64,000 nt of DNA from Faecalibacterium sp. I3-3-89 (GTDB lineage: Bacteria > Bacillota > Clostridia > Oscillospirales > Ruminococcaceae). Below the pieces are notes generated by a model. The model saw only the letters and a list, made by a program, of their open reading frames with translations. It was not told where the DNA came from and did not search any database. Location: positions 248,001-312,000 of the forward strand of contig NZ_CP094468.1 in NCBI RefSeq assembly GCF_023347275.1. The letters run 5' to 3'. Both the position numbers and the translations under genes were made by a program. Of this stretch, positions 27,315-35,287 are shown one piece after another. Positions within the stretch are counted from its first letter, which is position 1. Every line of letters begins with the position of its first letter.

Positions 27315-27866
27315 TCAGTGCCGATAAGCGATGGCCTTCTGGATGCGGTCGGCCTCGGCGGGGCCTGCCAGCTGGCGCACCAGCTCCAGAGCGAAAGAAA
27401 TGGCACCGCCAAGGCCGTAGCTGGTGGTGATGCTTCCGTCTACGACGACTTCCTCGTCGTGGACGATGGCACCGGCCAGCTTATCCTGAAAACCGGCGTG
27501 TGCGGTGGCGTTTTTACCCTCCAGCAGGCCGAGGCTGGCAAGGACGCTGGGGGCGGCGCAGATGGCGGCGACCTTTTTCCCGGCTTTGGCAAAGGAAACG
27601 CAGGTGTCGGTGACGGTCTTGTTCTCGGCGAGATTGGGGGTGCCCGGGATGCCGCCGGGCAGGACGACCATGTCCACATCGTTGTAGTCCACGTCCTCAG
27701 CCAGTGCGTCCGCGTTCAAGTGGATGCCGTGGCTGCTGACCAGCGCACGGCGGCCCATCGCAGAGGCGATGATGACCTCGACTTTGGCGCGGCGGAGCAG
27801 GTCGGCCACCAGAAGGGCCTCGCACTCCTCGGTGCCGTCGGCAAAAAACAGAACAGCTTTGCTCAT
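27315..27866 (-). CDS. DJ-1/PfpI-family protein
   Basis: The 183-residue protein matches DJ-1/ThiJ/YajL proteins. The glutamate in FADGTEECEALLV is conserved, and the reactive cysteine lies in AAICAAPSVLASLG at about residue 105. Proposed activities in the family include glyoxalase/deglycase and redox sensing; none can be picked from sequence. It is the first gene of a two-gene unit with the FAH-family protein. The ATG at 27866 follows AAGGAGATG. Confidence 0.9.
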   Translation of the reverse strand: MSKAVLFFADGTEECEALLVADLLRRAKVEVIIASAMGRRALVSSHGIHLNADALAEDVDYNDVDMVVLPGGIPGTPNLAENKTVTDTCVSFAKAGKKVAAICAAPSVLASLGLLEGKNATAHAGFQDKLAGAIVHDEEVVVDGSITTSYGLGGAISFALELVRQLAGPAEADRIQKAIAYRH

Positions 27867-27889
27867 AAGAACATCTCCTTATAGATCAA

Positions 27890-27936
27890 CGAAAAAAGCG
27901 CACCGCAGGCGGGGCGTCCCCGGCCCGCAGTGCGCA
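27890..27936 (-). terminator. Terminator of the yerC-like gene
   Basis: The stem GCGCACCGCAGGC/GCCCGCAGTGCGC (mostly paired) is followed on the minus strand by six T. Confidence 0.7.
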
Positions 27937-27951
27937 GCGGTCAGTGAAAGA

Positions 27952-28254
27952 TCATTCCTCAGCGTCAGTAGAGACGCCGTTTTTCTCCAGAATGCGGCGC
28001 AGGACGCTGTCGTCCCGGCTCAGCACCCGGCTCACACGGCTGATGATCGCGCTGGAAGCGCCGATATTGCCCATGATGCTGGTGTAGCTCTGCTTGCGCA
28101 TGAGCTTTTCGGCGATGTTGTAGCGCTGCTCCATCGCGCTCAGCTCTGCATAGCTGCATACGTCCTGCAGGAAGCGGTAGCATTCCTCCGGCGTTTCAAG
28201 CTCCAGAAAAGCGGCATACAGGCCGGATTTTCCGGTCGGATGGTCCTTAGCCAT
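27952..28254 (-). CDS. YerC/YecD-family TrpR-like regulator
   Basis: The 100-residue protein belongs to the TrpR-related YerC/YecD group (COG4496). It has ELETPEECYRFLQDVCSYAEL and a helix-turn-helix region EKLMRKQSYTSIMGNIGASSAIISRV (read in blocks). Family members have been proposed to repress histidine genes (HisR). Its own promoter carries a perfect 7-3-7 palindrome over the -10, which suggests autorepression, and the his promoter at 2468-2496 carries a related-looking inverted repeat. The start at 28254 is set by GGGGAGG eight bases before; an upstream in-frame ATG lacks such a site. Confidence 0.85.
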   Translation of the reverse strand: MAKDHPTGKSGLYAAFLELETPEECYRFLQDVCSYAELSAMEQRYNIAEKLMRKQSYTSIMGNIGASSAIISRVSRVLSRDDSVLRRILEKNGVSTDAEE

Positions 28255-28309
28255 ATACAGTTCCTCCCCGGTCATTCATTGATGGTCGGCCCGCAGACGG
28301 GCACTTCAA

Positions 28310-28349
28310 TACACTACTTTAGTGTAGTACAAATGCAGGAAAAATGCAA
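28310..28349 (-). promoter_or_regulatory. Promoter with operator of the yerC-like gene
   Basis: On the minus strand TTGCAT (28349-28344) and TACACT (28326-28321) are spaced by 17. The perfect palindrome TACACTA-CTT-TAGTGTA (28310-28326) covers the -10 and start region. It resembles TrpR-type operators and probably mediates autorepression. Confidence 0.65.
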
Positions 28350-28360
28350 TGGTCTTTTTC

Positions 28361-28849
28361 TTACAACATCCGCTCAAAGATCAGCTCGTTGCGGTCGATG
28401 CCGCCCTCGCTCTCGGCAGGGCCGAGGGAGCGGTAGCCCCGGGCCTTGAAGAACTGCTGCACAGGCAGGGCCTTGGCGTTAACGCCGCACCAGACCCGGC
28501 CCCGGCCCTCGCCCCGGGCCAGACGTTCGCAGGACGCCACGATGTCCCGGCCGATGGCCTTGCCCCGGTATGCGGGCTTGAGGTAGAGATGGAGCAGGTG
28601 GAGCGAGGTGTTTTCCATCTTCCACGCAAAATAGCCGATGAGCTGGCTGCCGAGGAAGACGAGGAAGTAGTTCACATCGTTGTCGATGTCCTCCTCGATG
28701 GCGTCGGCGCTCTGGATGCTCTCGACGAGGGCGTCCAGCTGCTTTGCTGGGAAGTAGCGCTTGTAGACCTCGTGCCAGGTCTCACTGGCGAGGTCGGCGG
28801 TCATGTGGATGTATTTGGCCTTGGCGACCAGCTTGTAATCGGGTTTCAT
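28361..28849 (-). CDS. GNAT-family N-acetyltransferase
   Basis: The 162-residue protein has the GNAT acetyl-CoA site in LYLKPAYRGKAIGRDIVASC (Q/R-x-x-G-x-G/A type), preceded by the strand LIGYFAWKMENTSLHLLHL, and ends with a typical FFKARGYRSLG turn. The acceptor is unknown. The ATG at 28849 follows AGGAGGACT. It is transcribed toward the yerC-like gene from its own region. Confidence 0.85.
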   Translation of the reverse strand: MKPDYKLVAKAKYIHMTADLASETWHEVYKRYFPAKQLDALVESIQSADAIEEDIDNDVNYFLVFLGSQLIGYFAWKMENTSLHLLHLYLKPAYRGKAIGRDIVASCERLARGEGRGRVWCGVNAKALPVQQFFKARGYRSLGPAESEGGIDRNELIFERML

Positions 28850-28951
28850 AGTCCTCCTGAAAAGACAGCGCACCGCTGCGCATGATAAAGTTCGGTGGGG
28901 GAAAGCGGCTTATAAAGATAGTGTATCACATCCGGCCCCCGGGTGTAAAGC

Positions 28952-28990
28952 AAAAAGGCTGCCGTACCCCGCAAAGAGTACGGCAGCCTT
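28952..28990 (-). terminator. Terminator of the small membrane protein gene
   Basis: The perfect stem AAGGCTGCCGTAC/GTACGGCAGCCTT is followed on the minus strand by TTTTTG. Confidence 0.85.
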
Positions 28991-29025
28991 GATGGCTTTT
29001 TCGACGTCCTTGGACGTGATGCGTT

Positions 29026-29208
29026 TTACAGCGCAGCCTTGAAGTCGTGATGAGTGGAGTTGTAACGGACAACTGCTTCCATCAGGGTGACAGGCCACAG
29101 CAGGACCTTGCCAACCATCTCAGCCGGCTTGACGCATACCGTCTCCATGCTGTCGATGCCGAACAGGATCAAACAAGCGATACCGCAGCCCAGAATGTAG
29201 TAATACAT
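29026..29208 (-). CDS. Small single-helix membrane protein, 60 residues
   Basis: The product MYYYILGCGIACLILFGIDS... has one N-terminal hydrophobic helix, then a weakly amphipathic segment (AEMVGKVLLWPVTLMEAVV) and a charged tail. No family is recognised. It looks genuine: the ATG at 29208 follows ATAGGAGGTTTGACT, a good promoter lies upstream and a strong terminator downstream. Confidence 0.75.
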   Translation of the reverse strand: MYYYILGCGIACLILFGIDSMETVCVKPAEMVGKVLLWPVTLMEAVVRYNSTHHDFKAAL

Positions 29209-29297
29209 AGTCAAACCTCCTATATTTTCTCACAGGCCCGCCGGACGCAGGACCTGAAGCTCGTTGTTGAGGAGCGTTCTTTGCTCCTTTCAAGCTT

Positions 29298-29326
29298 ACT
29301 ATACACCGGTTTTGAAATAAAGTCAA
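29298..29326 (-). promoter_or_regulatory. Promoter of the small membrane protein gene
   Basis: On the minus strand TTGACT (29326-29321) and TATAGT (29303-29298) are 17 bases apart. The leader has a short GGAGC/GCTCC hairpin. The rest of the gap, 29327-29650, holds no gene or repeat that I can see. Confidence 0.65.
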
Positions 29327-29656
29327 TAGCAGAAAACGTGAAACAAATTAAAGCGTTCTCTGAAATGCTATATCTATCATTAAAGTAAAGCATCAAAGTG
29401 AGCTTTGATTTATAAAAATAAAGTCATTGCCCTGAATTGGCCTTGCAGCAACTACAGAACGCCCCGGAACCGGCCCGAAACGAGCCGAAAACGAGGGCGT
29501 TGTTCTTGCTGTGGAGACAGCGCGGAAAGCGCCCCCGGCGGGCCGTTTTCATAATGTATACAAGTGTGCGCCGACGGCGGAACCCGGGACAGGGGGAATT
29601 CCAGCAAAACGGTCAAAATGTATAAAGAAATCGGAAAAGATTATGGAAAACTATTC

Positions 29657-29685
29657 TTGCTGCCCAAATGAAAATGCGCTATAAT
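29657..29685 (+). promoter_or_regulatory. Promoter of the ricin-type lectin gene
   Basis: TTGCTG (29657-29662) and TATAAT (29680-29685) are separated by 17 bases, 38 bases before the start codon. Confidence 0.7.
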
Positions 29686-29723
29686 AGGGGCAGTAAAATC
29701 TACGCTGAAAGGAGATCGCAGTT

Positions 29724-30314
29724 ATGGCAAAGGCATCGCAGGTCGTATTATCGGAAAATGAGTTTTACCTCATCAAGGCCCCCAATGGAAAGGTGCTGGA
29801 AGTAAAGAACTTCAACACGGAGAACGGCGCTGCGATCCGTCTGTGGGATTACGCAGGTCATCCATGGCAGCAGTGGAAATTCGTGGATGCCGGCGAAGGC
29901 CGCTGGCGCATCCAGAACCGTTTTACCGGGAAGATGATCGACCTTGCCCTCGGCGGCGTGGTGGAGGGCACATGGCTCCATCAGTGGGGACGCACCAGCG
30001 GCATGAGCCAGTGCTGGGCACTGGAACCCACCCGCAATGGCCGCACCCGCATCCGCAATGTGTTGGCCGACAAGTACATCGACCTCGTGGGCATGAACAC
30101 CTCCAATGGTGCGCAGGCCCAGATCTGGAACTTCGTCTCGGGCGGCAATCAGGAGTGGAACCTTGAGCGTGTGGACGCCACCGCCCAGCAGACCCGGGCC
30201 AAGGCAGAGGAAGTACACGACCCCGAGCCGACGCCCTCCCAGCGCAAGCACCAGAACGACCTCGTCCGCAAGCTGAACAACGCGGGCAAGGGCCGGGCAG
30301 GCCGCAAGGCATGA
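29724..30314 (+). CDS. Ricin B-type (beta-trefoil) lectin protein without signal peptide
   Basis: The 196-residue protein is mostly one beta-trefoil (about residues 10-150). It shows repeated elements such as YLIKAPNGKVLEVKN, WQQWKFVDAGEGRWRIQN, the QCWALEPTRNGRTRIRN middle repeat and a final NQEWNLERV, the QxW pattern of RICIN domains. A basic, disordered tail follows (about 150-196). No signal peptide or membrane helix is visible, which is odd for a carbohydrate-binding module and suggests a cytoplasmic role. Start at 29724 follows AAAGGAGATCGCAG. Terminator downstream. Confidence 0.8.
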   Translation: MAKASQVVLSENEFYLIKAPNGKVLEVKNFNTENGAAIRLWDYAGHPWQQWKFVDAGEGRWRIQNRFTGKMIDLALGGVVEGTWLHQWGRTSGMSQCWALEPTRNGRTRIRNVLADKYIDLVGMNTSNGAQAQIWNFVSGGNQEWNLERVDATAQQTRAKAEEVHDPEPTPSQRKHQNDLVRKLNNAGKGRAGRKA

Positions 30315-30326
30315 ACGCATGAAAAC

Positions 30327-30357
30327 AGCGCCCCGCAGGGGTCATCTGCGGGGCGCT
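30327..30357 (+). terminator. Terminator of the ricin-type lectin gene
   Basis: The perfect 12-bp stem AGCGCCCCGCAG/CTGCGGGGCGCT is followed by TTTGCTGT, a weak T tract. Confidence 0.65.
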
Positions 30358-30394
30358 TTGCTGTAACAGTTTGATTCAGAGAAGAGGAAAAACG

Positions 30395-30904
30395 ATGAAG
30401 CTTGGAGCCTTTATGGACCCGGAATACCCGATCTTCAGCACGACGCTGTGCTATCTGGAGCGGGACGACGCCTACCTGATGCTCCACCGGGTGAAGAAGG
30501 AGGACGACTACAACCACGACAAGTGGATCGGCGTGGGCGGCAAATTCGAGCGGTTCGAAAGCCCGGAGGACTGCCTTCTCCGCGAGGTGAAGGAGGAGAC
30601 GGGCCTAACCCTGACCCACTGGCGCAGCCGGGGCCTGCTGACCTTCATCTGGGGCAATATGACCGAGTTCATCCACCTCTACACCGCCGACGAGTGGACG
30701 GGCGAGATGATGCAGGGCGATGCCTGCCGGGAGGGCGTGCTGGAATGGGTGCCGAAGGAGAAGGTGACGCAGCTGCCCATCTGGGAGGGCGACAAGATCT
30801 TCTTCCGGCTGCTGAACGAGGAATGCCCGTGGTTCTCCCTCAAGCTGGTGTACGAAGGGGATACGCTCCGGCAGGCGGTACTGGACGGAAAACGAGTGGT
30901 ATAA
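30395..30904 (+). CDS. NUDIX hydrolase (MutT-like)
   Basis: The 169-residue protein contains a complete Nudix box at about residues 50-72: GKFERFESPEDCLLREVKEE then TGL (Gx5Ex7REUxEExGU). This supports metal-dependent pyrophosphate hydrolysis of a nucleoside diphosphate derivative. Similar Firmicute proteins are named 8-oxo-dGTP diphosphatase, but the substrate cannot be told. The ATG at 30395 follows AAGAGGAAAAACG. It ends in its own terminator. Confidence 0.92.
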   Translation: MKLGAFMDPEYPIFSTTLCYLERDDAYLMLHRVKKEDDYNHDKWIGVGGKFERFESPEDCLLREVKEETGLTLTHWRSRGLLTFIWGNMTEFIHLYTADEWTGEMMQGDACREGVLEWVPKEKVTQLPIWEGDKIFFRLLNEECPWFSLKLVYEGDTLRQAVLDGKRVV

Positions 30905-30908
30905 ACAG

Positions 30909-30936
30909 AAAAAAGCCTGCGGCGGCAGGCTTTTTT
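30909..30936. terminator. Terminator between the NUDIX and PTS IIC genes
   Basis: The perfect stem AAAAAAGCCTGC/GCAGGCTTTTTT has A and T flanks, so it can serve both convergent genes. Confidence 0.88.
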
Positions 30937-30942
30937 GCTTGT

Positions 30943-32001
30943 TCAGTTCAGCTTCAGGTCGCCGTCCTTGATCCAGCCAAGCTTGCGCTCGATCTCGCAG
31001 AAGAGAACGCTGAGCACGGCGGGCAGAGCGAAGCAGATGAGGACGAGGGCGGCCCAGTCCATCGGGGTGATGGCGGCTTTGGTGCCGGCGGCAATGTCGT
31101 TGACCCAGCCGGTGTAGACGCCGATCTGGCCCACGAGGCCGCAGGTGCCCATGCCGGAGGAGACGGCTGCGCCGTTCATCTCCATGTGGAAGACGCAGGT
31201 GGCCAGAGGGCCGGTGATGGCGCTGGCCAGAGTGGGTGCGATCCAGATGCGGGGGTTCTTCACGATGTTGCCCATCTGGAGCATACTGGTGCCGAGGCCC
31301 TGACTGATGAGGCCGCCGACACCGTTTTCCTTATAGCTCATGACGGCGAAGCCGATCATCTGGGCGCAGCAGCCCGCCACAGCGGCACCGCCGGCAAGGC
31401 CGGTCAGGCCCAGCGCTGCGCAGATGGCGGCAGAGGAGATGGGCAGAGTCAGTGCGACGCCCACGATGACCGAGACGAGGATGCCCATCAGGAAGGGGGC
31501 CTGCTCGGTGGCCCACATGATGAGGGTGCCCACCTGACTTGCGGCGGCACCGATGGGGGCGGCGATGAGCATCGAGAGGCCGACGCCGGAGAAGATGGTC
31601 ACCAGCGGGGTCACGAGGATGTCGATGCGGGTCTCCTTACTGACGGCTTTGCCCAGCTCAGCGGCCACGATGGCGATGATGAGGACGGCCAGAGGACCGC
31701 CTGCGCCGCCCAGAGCGTTGGAGGAGTAGCCCACCGTCACCAGACTGAACAGCACCAGCGGCGGGCAGTGGAGCGCCCAGCCGATGGCCACAGCCATGGC
31801 CGGGCCGCTCATGGCCGTGGCGTAGCCGCCCAGGTCCACCAGCGTCTCAAGCCCGGTCTGCTGGCCCAGCGTCTTGATGATGGTGCCGATGAGCAGGCTG
31901 GCGAACAGGCCCTGTGCCATCGCGCCCAGCGCCTCGATGAGGTAGCGCTGGGGGGTGATGACGATGTCCTTGCGTTTTAAGAAATCTTTTACATTTGACA
32001 T
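30943..32001 (-). CDS. PTS_EIIC_2-family membrane transporter
   Basis: The 352-residue membrane protein resembles the PTS_EIIC_2 family: about nine or ten hydrophobic helices, with GYATAMSGPAMAVAIGWAL, LGGAGGPLAVLIIAIVAAELG and an AAPIGAAASQVGTL segment. No IIA or IIB domains or genes accompany it, as is common for this family, so its substrate and coupling to PTS are uncertain. The start at 32001 (MSNVKDFLKRKD) is likely although the ribosome binding site is weak; an in-frame ATG lies seven codons earlier. Confidence 0.8.
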   Translation of the reverse strand: MSNVKDFLKRKDIVITPQRYLIEALGAMAQGLFASLLIGTIIKTLGQQTGLETLVDLGGYATAMSGPAMAVAIGWALHCPPLVLFSLVTVGYSSNALGGAGGPLAVLIIAIVAAELGKAVSKETRIDILVTPLVTIFSGVGLSMLIAAPIGAAASQVGTLIMWATEQAPFLMGILVSVIVGVALTLPISSAAICAALGLTGLAGGAAVAGCCAQMIGFAVMSYKENGVGGLISQGLGTSMLQMGNIVKNPRIWIAPTLASAITGPLATCVFHMEMNGAAVSSGMGTCGLVGQIGVYTGWVNDIAAGTKAAITPMDWAALVLICFALPAVLSVLFCEIERKLGWIKDGDLKLN

Positions 32002-32232
32002 AAAGATCTGCCTTTCCGTCATTACAGTTTCAAAAGGGCAGCAAAAGCTGCATGACCATCATAATACCATACACCTGTCAAGACAACAAGAGGAAAACGC
32101 AAAAATCCTGCCCGAAACTTGTCTTTTTTCTCGTCGGTGCAATAATGAGGCGGTCTGGGCCGTATTTCATACAGAGCATTTTTGGCAGTAGACGCCCCCC
32201 GCGAGACGCTCCGCAGGACGCACCGAAGGAGA

Positions 32233-32262
32233 TTGACGGGAGCTTGCAGTTGGGTGTATACT
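32233..32262 (+). promoter_or_regulatory. Promoter of the GH25 lysozyme gene
   Basis: TTGACG (32233-32238) and TATACT (32257-32262) have an 18-base spacer. The 72-base leader contains two small hairpins. Nothing else is recognised in the 32002-32334 gap. Confidence 0.6.
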
Positions 32263-32334
32263 ATAGGTGTGCAAATAGCACTTCCGGCGGCGAGAGGCCG
32301 CGTTAGAATAGAGCTTGGAGGCAGAGCAGGCGGA

Positions 32335-33837
32335 ATGAGACGGAACGATACAGGAACCCCAAAAAAGAAGACGCGCCGCGCGGCGGGCCAGATGGTGGCC
32401 TCGGCGGTGATGGCGCTTGCCATCGCAGTGGGCGGCTTTGGCACCACGGCCCTGTTGGCGTCTCAGCCCGCAGGCTTGACGGTGGAGCCGTCGGCCCTGC
32501 TGTGGGAGGGCGAGAGCAACGCGGCCCACAGCACAAAGAAAGACGACAAGGAGGAAGCTCCCAAGCCGTCAAAGACGGACTCTGCATCCTCGGAGGCGGA
32601 GAGCACCGCTGCGTCTGCCGCGCAGCCCGCTGCCCCCAGCCAGAATGAGACGGAAGCGCCTGCCGTGTCGGAGGCTCCGGCTGCCCCCGCAGAGGAAACG
32701 GCCGCAGCGCCTGCGGCCCCGGAGGCCGCGCCTGCTGACCCCATGATGGGCAGCATCGAGGAGCTGGAGCAGGAGAACAACTTCCCCAGCCTACAGCAGG
32801 AGACGGAGGCACTGGCCGCAGAGGATCCCCTGAGCGCACCGGTGGAGCAGGCCGCAGAGGTCCAGCCGGAGGCAGGTGCAGAGACGAACTCTGAGGAGAC
32901 TGCCCTGCCGGTAAAGACCGAGGAGGGCACCATCCTGCTGACCCCGGAGGAGATCCGCGCCGCACTGGATGCAGGCACGCTGGACGAGAGCAGCATCGAC
33001 CCCGCCTGTCTCACTGACGAGAACGGCCTGCTGAGCTGGCTGTGGAACCTGCTTTTTGGCAGGAGCGACAAAGACGACAGCGACAGCGGCAGCAGCACCC
33101 CGGCCCCGGTCTATTCCGGCTGGCGCACGGTGGGCGGCAAGACCTATTATTATGACCAGTACACCAACCAGCCCGTGAAGGGCATCCAGTCCATCGACAA
33201 CAAGCTCTACTACTTCGACGCCAACGGCGTGCAGCAGAATGCCACCTTCGGCATCGATGTCTCGAAATATCAGTCCAGCATCGACTGGGAACAGGTAAAG
33301 ACGGCGGGCGTCAAGTTCGTCATCATCCGCATCGGCTACCGCGGCTACGGCAGCGGTGCGCTGGTGCTGGACCCCATGTTTGAGCAGCACTTCACCAACG
33401 CCCGCAACGCGGGCCTGAAGGTGGGCGTCTACTTCTTCAGTCAGGCCGTCAACGAGGAGGAGGCCCGGGAGGAAGCCATGGGCTGTGCCTACGTCCTGAA
33501 CGGCCGCAAGCTGGACTACCCCATCTACTTCGATACTGAGGCCTCCGGCGGCAAGAATGGCCGTGCCGACGGTCTGGGCGTCGAGGACCGCACCAAGTGC
33601 GCCATCGCTTTCTGCGAGGAGGTCAAGGCGCAGGGCTACAAGCCCGGCGTATACGCCTCTACCCTGTGGTTCCGCCAGCGGGTGGACCTGAGCCGTCTGA
33701 CGGGCTACAGCATCTGGAACGCACACTACGGTGTGGCCAGCAGCCCCATCTCCTGCGATATGTGGCAGGGCAGCTGCACCGCCCGCATCCCCGGCTATGG
33801 CGGACAGATCGACGTGAACATCAGCTATGTGGGCTGA
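32335..33837 (+). CDS. GH25 muramidase with membrane anchor and cell-wall-binding repeats
   Basis: The 500-residue protein is a surface peptidoglycan hydrolase. Residues 1-20 are basic, then a hydrophobic anchor (about 20-42). A long Ala/Pro/Glu/Ser-rich linker spans about 55-250. A pair of choline/glucan-binding-like repeats (GWRTVGGKTYYYDQYTNQP and IQSIDNKLYYFDANGVQ, about 261-300) precedes a GH25 domain (about 303-500) with FGIDVSKYQSSIDWEQVK, VIIRIGYRGYG, GVYFFSQA and the acid pair in PIYFDTEASGG. It may remodel the cell wall. The ATG at 32335 is preceded by GGAGGCAGAGCAGGCGG; spacing is long but no better start exists. Confidence 0.88.
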   Translation: MRRNDTGTPKKKTRRAAGQMVASAVMALAIAVGGFGTTALLASQPAGLTVEPSALLWEGESNAAHSTKKDDKEEAPKPSKTDSASSEAESTAASAAQPAAPSQNETEAPAVSEAPAAPAEETAAAPAAPEAAPADPMMGSIEELEQENNFPSLQQETEALAAEDPLSAPVEQAAEVQPEAGAETNSEETALPVKTEEGTILLTPEEIRAALDAGTLDESSIDPACLTDENGLLSWLWNLLFGRSDKDDSDSGSSTPAPVYSGWRTVGGKTYYYDQYTNQPVKGIQSIDNKLYYFDANGVQQNATFGIDVSKYQSSIDWEQVKTAGVKFVIIRIGYRGYGSGALVLDPMFEQHFTNARNAGLKVGVYFFSQAVNEEEAREEAMGCAYVLNGRKLDYPIYFDTEASGGKNGRADGLGVEDRTKCAIAFCEEVKAQGYKPGVYASTLWFRQRVDLSRLTGYSIWNAHYGVASSPISCDMWQGSCTARIPGYGGQIDVNISYVG

Positions 33838-33847
33838 GGAGGCGCGC

Positions 33848-34681
33848 ATGGACGTCATCCGCCTCATTGCCTCCGACCTTGACGCTACCCTGCTGGACGG
33901 CCAGAGCCAGCTCCCGCCGGACTTCGCGGAGACCGTCCGCGCACTGGCAGAGCGGGGCATCCGGTTCGCTGCCGCCAGCGGACGGCCCATCTATACCTTA
34001 GAGGAGATGTTCGCGCCCCTGCAGGACGACATCATCCTTGTGGGTGACAACGGCGGTGCCATCTGCTGGAAGGGCGAGAGCCTGTATCTCTCCGAGATGG
34101 ACGCCGCCGACTGGCACACGCTGGCCGGGCAGGCCCGGAGCGCGGGCCACGCCGCCGTCCTCTGCGGGCTGGAAACGGCCTATGTGGAGGAGCAGTTCCG
34201 GCCATACGACAGGGTCTTCAAGAGATTCTACACCAAGGTGGAATATGTCCCCTATCTGGAGGACGTGACCGCCCGGGTGGATAAATTCACCATCTACTTC
34301 CCCGAGGGGGATGCCCAGAAGGGCTACGACGCGCTTTATGGTTCGGTCTGGGGCGGGCGCTTCTCGGTGGCGGTGGCCGGTGCAGACTGGGTGGACATCA
34401 TGAACCCCGGCGTCCACAAGGGCGCGGCCCTGCTTCGGCTGGGGGAGCGTCTGGGCGTCCCGCCCGAGGGCATGATGGCGTTCGGCGACACCTTCAACGA
34501 CGCGGAGATGCTGAAGGCGGCAAAGTACGGCTTCCTTGTGGAGAACGGCTCGCCCGCCCTCCGGGAGGAGGTGCCCTTCCTCGCGCCGCCCAACACCAAC
34601 TCCGGCGTGATGCAGGTCCTGCGCCGTGTTCTGGCCCAGAATGGCCGGGTCTGTGAATCGGATTTCAGAAGAGCAAAATAG
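33848..34681 (+). CDS. HAD-superfamily (Cof type) phosphatase
   Basis: The 277-residue protein has the HAD-IIB layout: motif I ASDLDATLLDG (residues 8-18; the second Asp is followed by A where G or M is usual), motif II FAAASGR, a large cap domain, motif III lysine and motif IV MAFGDTFNDAEML. It dephosphorylates a small metabolite, probably a sugar phosphate. The ATG at 33848 lies 10 bases after the lysozyme stop codon with GAGGAGGCGCGC in between, so the two are co-transcribed. Confidence 0.92.
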   Translation: MDVIRLIASDLDATLLDGQSQLPPDFAETVRALAERGIRFAAASGRPIYTLEEMFAPLQDDIILVGDNGGAICWKGESLYLSEMDAADWHTLAGQARSAGHAAVLCGLETAYVEEQFRPYDRVFKRFYTKVEYVPYLEDVTARVDKFTIYFPEGDAQKGYDALYGSVWGGRFSVAVAGADWVDIMNPGVHKGAALLRLGERLGVPPEGMMAFGDTFNDAEMLKAAKYGFLVENGSPALREEVPFLAPPNTNSGVMQVLRRVLAQNGRVCESDFRRAK

Positions 34682-34682
34682 A

Positions 34683-34720
34683 GAACGGCATCGGAGAAAA
34701 GCTCAGATGCCGTTCTTTTT
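34683..34720. terminator. Bidirectional terminator between the HAD gene and chrA
   Basis: The stem GAACGGCATC/GATGCCGTTC is followed by TTTTT, with T from the plus strand merging into the chrA stop codon. Confidence 0.75.
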
Positions 34721-35286
34721 TATTGGTATAAAAGTGCGCCCAGCACCGCCGAGAGCAGGATCATCCCGATGGGCGAAGGGGCTTTGCCCTTCGCTTTCTG
34801 CCAGACCAGCCGGACGACAGCCAGAAGCGCAAGGATGCCGATGCCCTGCCATGATGGCGCGGGGGCGTCGGCGGCGGTGGAGATGTCCAGCAGGGTGCTC
34901 AGGCCCATCGTGAGGGCAGTGGAGAGGATAAGGGGCACGACGCAGGGCCGGACGCCGGAGAGAAAGGCTTCGACCCCGGCGTACTTGAGTAAGTCGTGGA
35001 TGAGGGCCGCGATGAGCAGGATGATGAAGAAGGAGGGGAGGACGACGCCCAGTGTGGCGCAGAGCGCCCCCAGCACCCCGCCCTGCGAAGAGCCGATGAA
35101 GGTGGCCATGTTGACGGCCAGCGGGCCGGGGGTGGATTCCGACACTGCGATGAAGCTCAGAAACTCGGCCTCAGAGAGCCAGCCATGGAGCAGGACTTTT
35201 TCCCGGATGAGGGAGATCATGCCGTAGCCGCCGCCGAAGGAGACGGCACCGATTTCGAAAAAGGTGAGGAACAGCTTCAGGAGCAT
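34720..35286 (-). CDS. Chromate transporter-family half-protein, second of a pair
   Basis: The 188-residue membrane protein is one half of a split ChrA transporter. It carries FFEIGAVSFGGGYGMISLI near the N-terminus and the ESTPGPLAVNMATF motif, both family marks, with about six hydrophobic segments. Paired half-size CHR proteins form heterodimers. Chromate is a textbook substrate; in gut anaerobes the physiological anion is unknown. The ATG at 35286 is one base after the stop codon of the first half and is preceded by AGGAGGG, so the two are translationally coupled. Confidence 0.88.
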   Translation of the reverse strand: MLLKLFLTFFEIGAVSFGGGYGMISLIREKVLLHGWLSEAEFLSFIAVSESTPGPLAVNMATFIGSSQGGVLGALCATLGVVLPSFFIILLIAALIHDLLKYAGVEAFLSGVRPCVVPLILSTALTMGLSTLLDISTAADAPAPSWQGIGILALLAVVRLVWQKAKGKAPSPIGMILLSAVLGALLYQ

Positions 35287-35287
35287 A

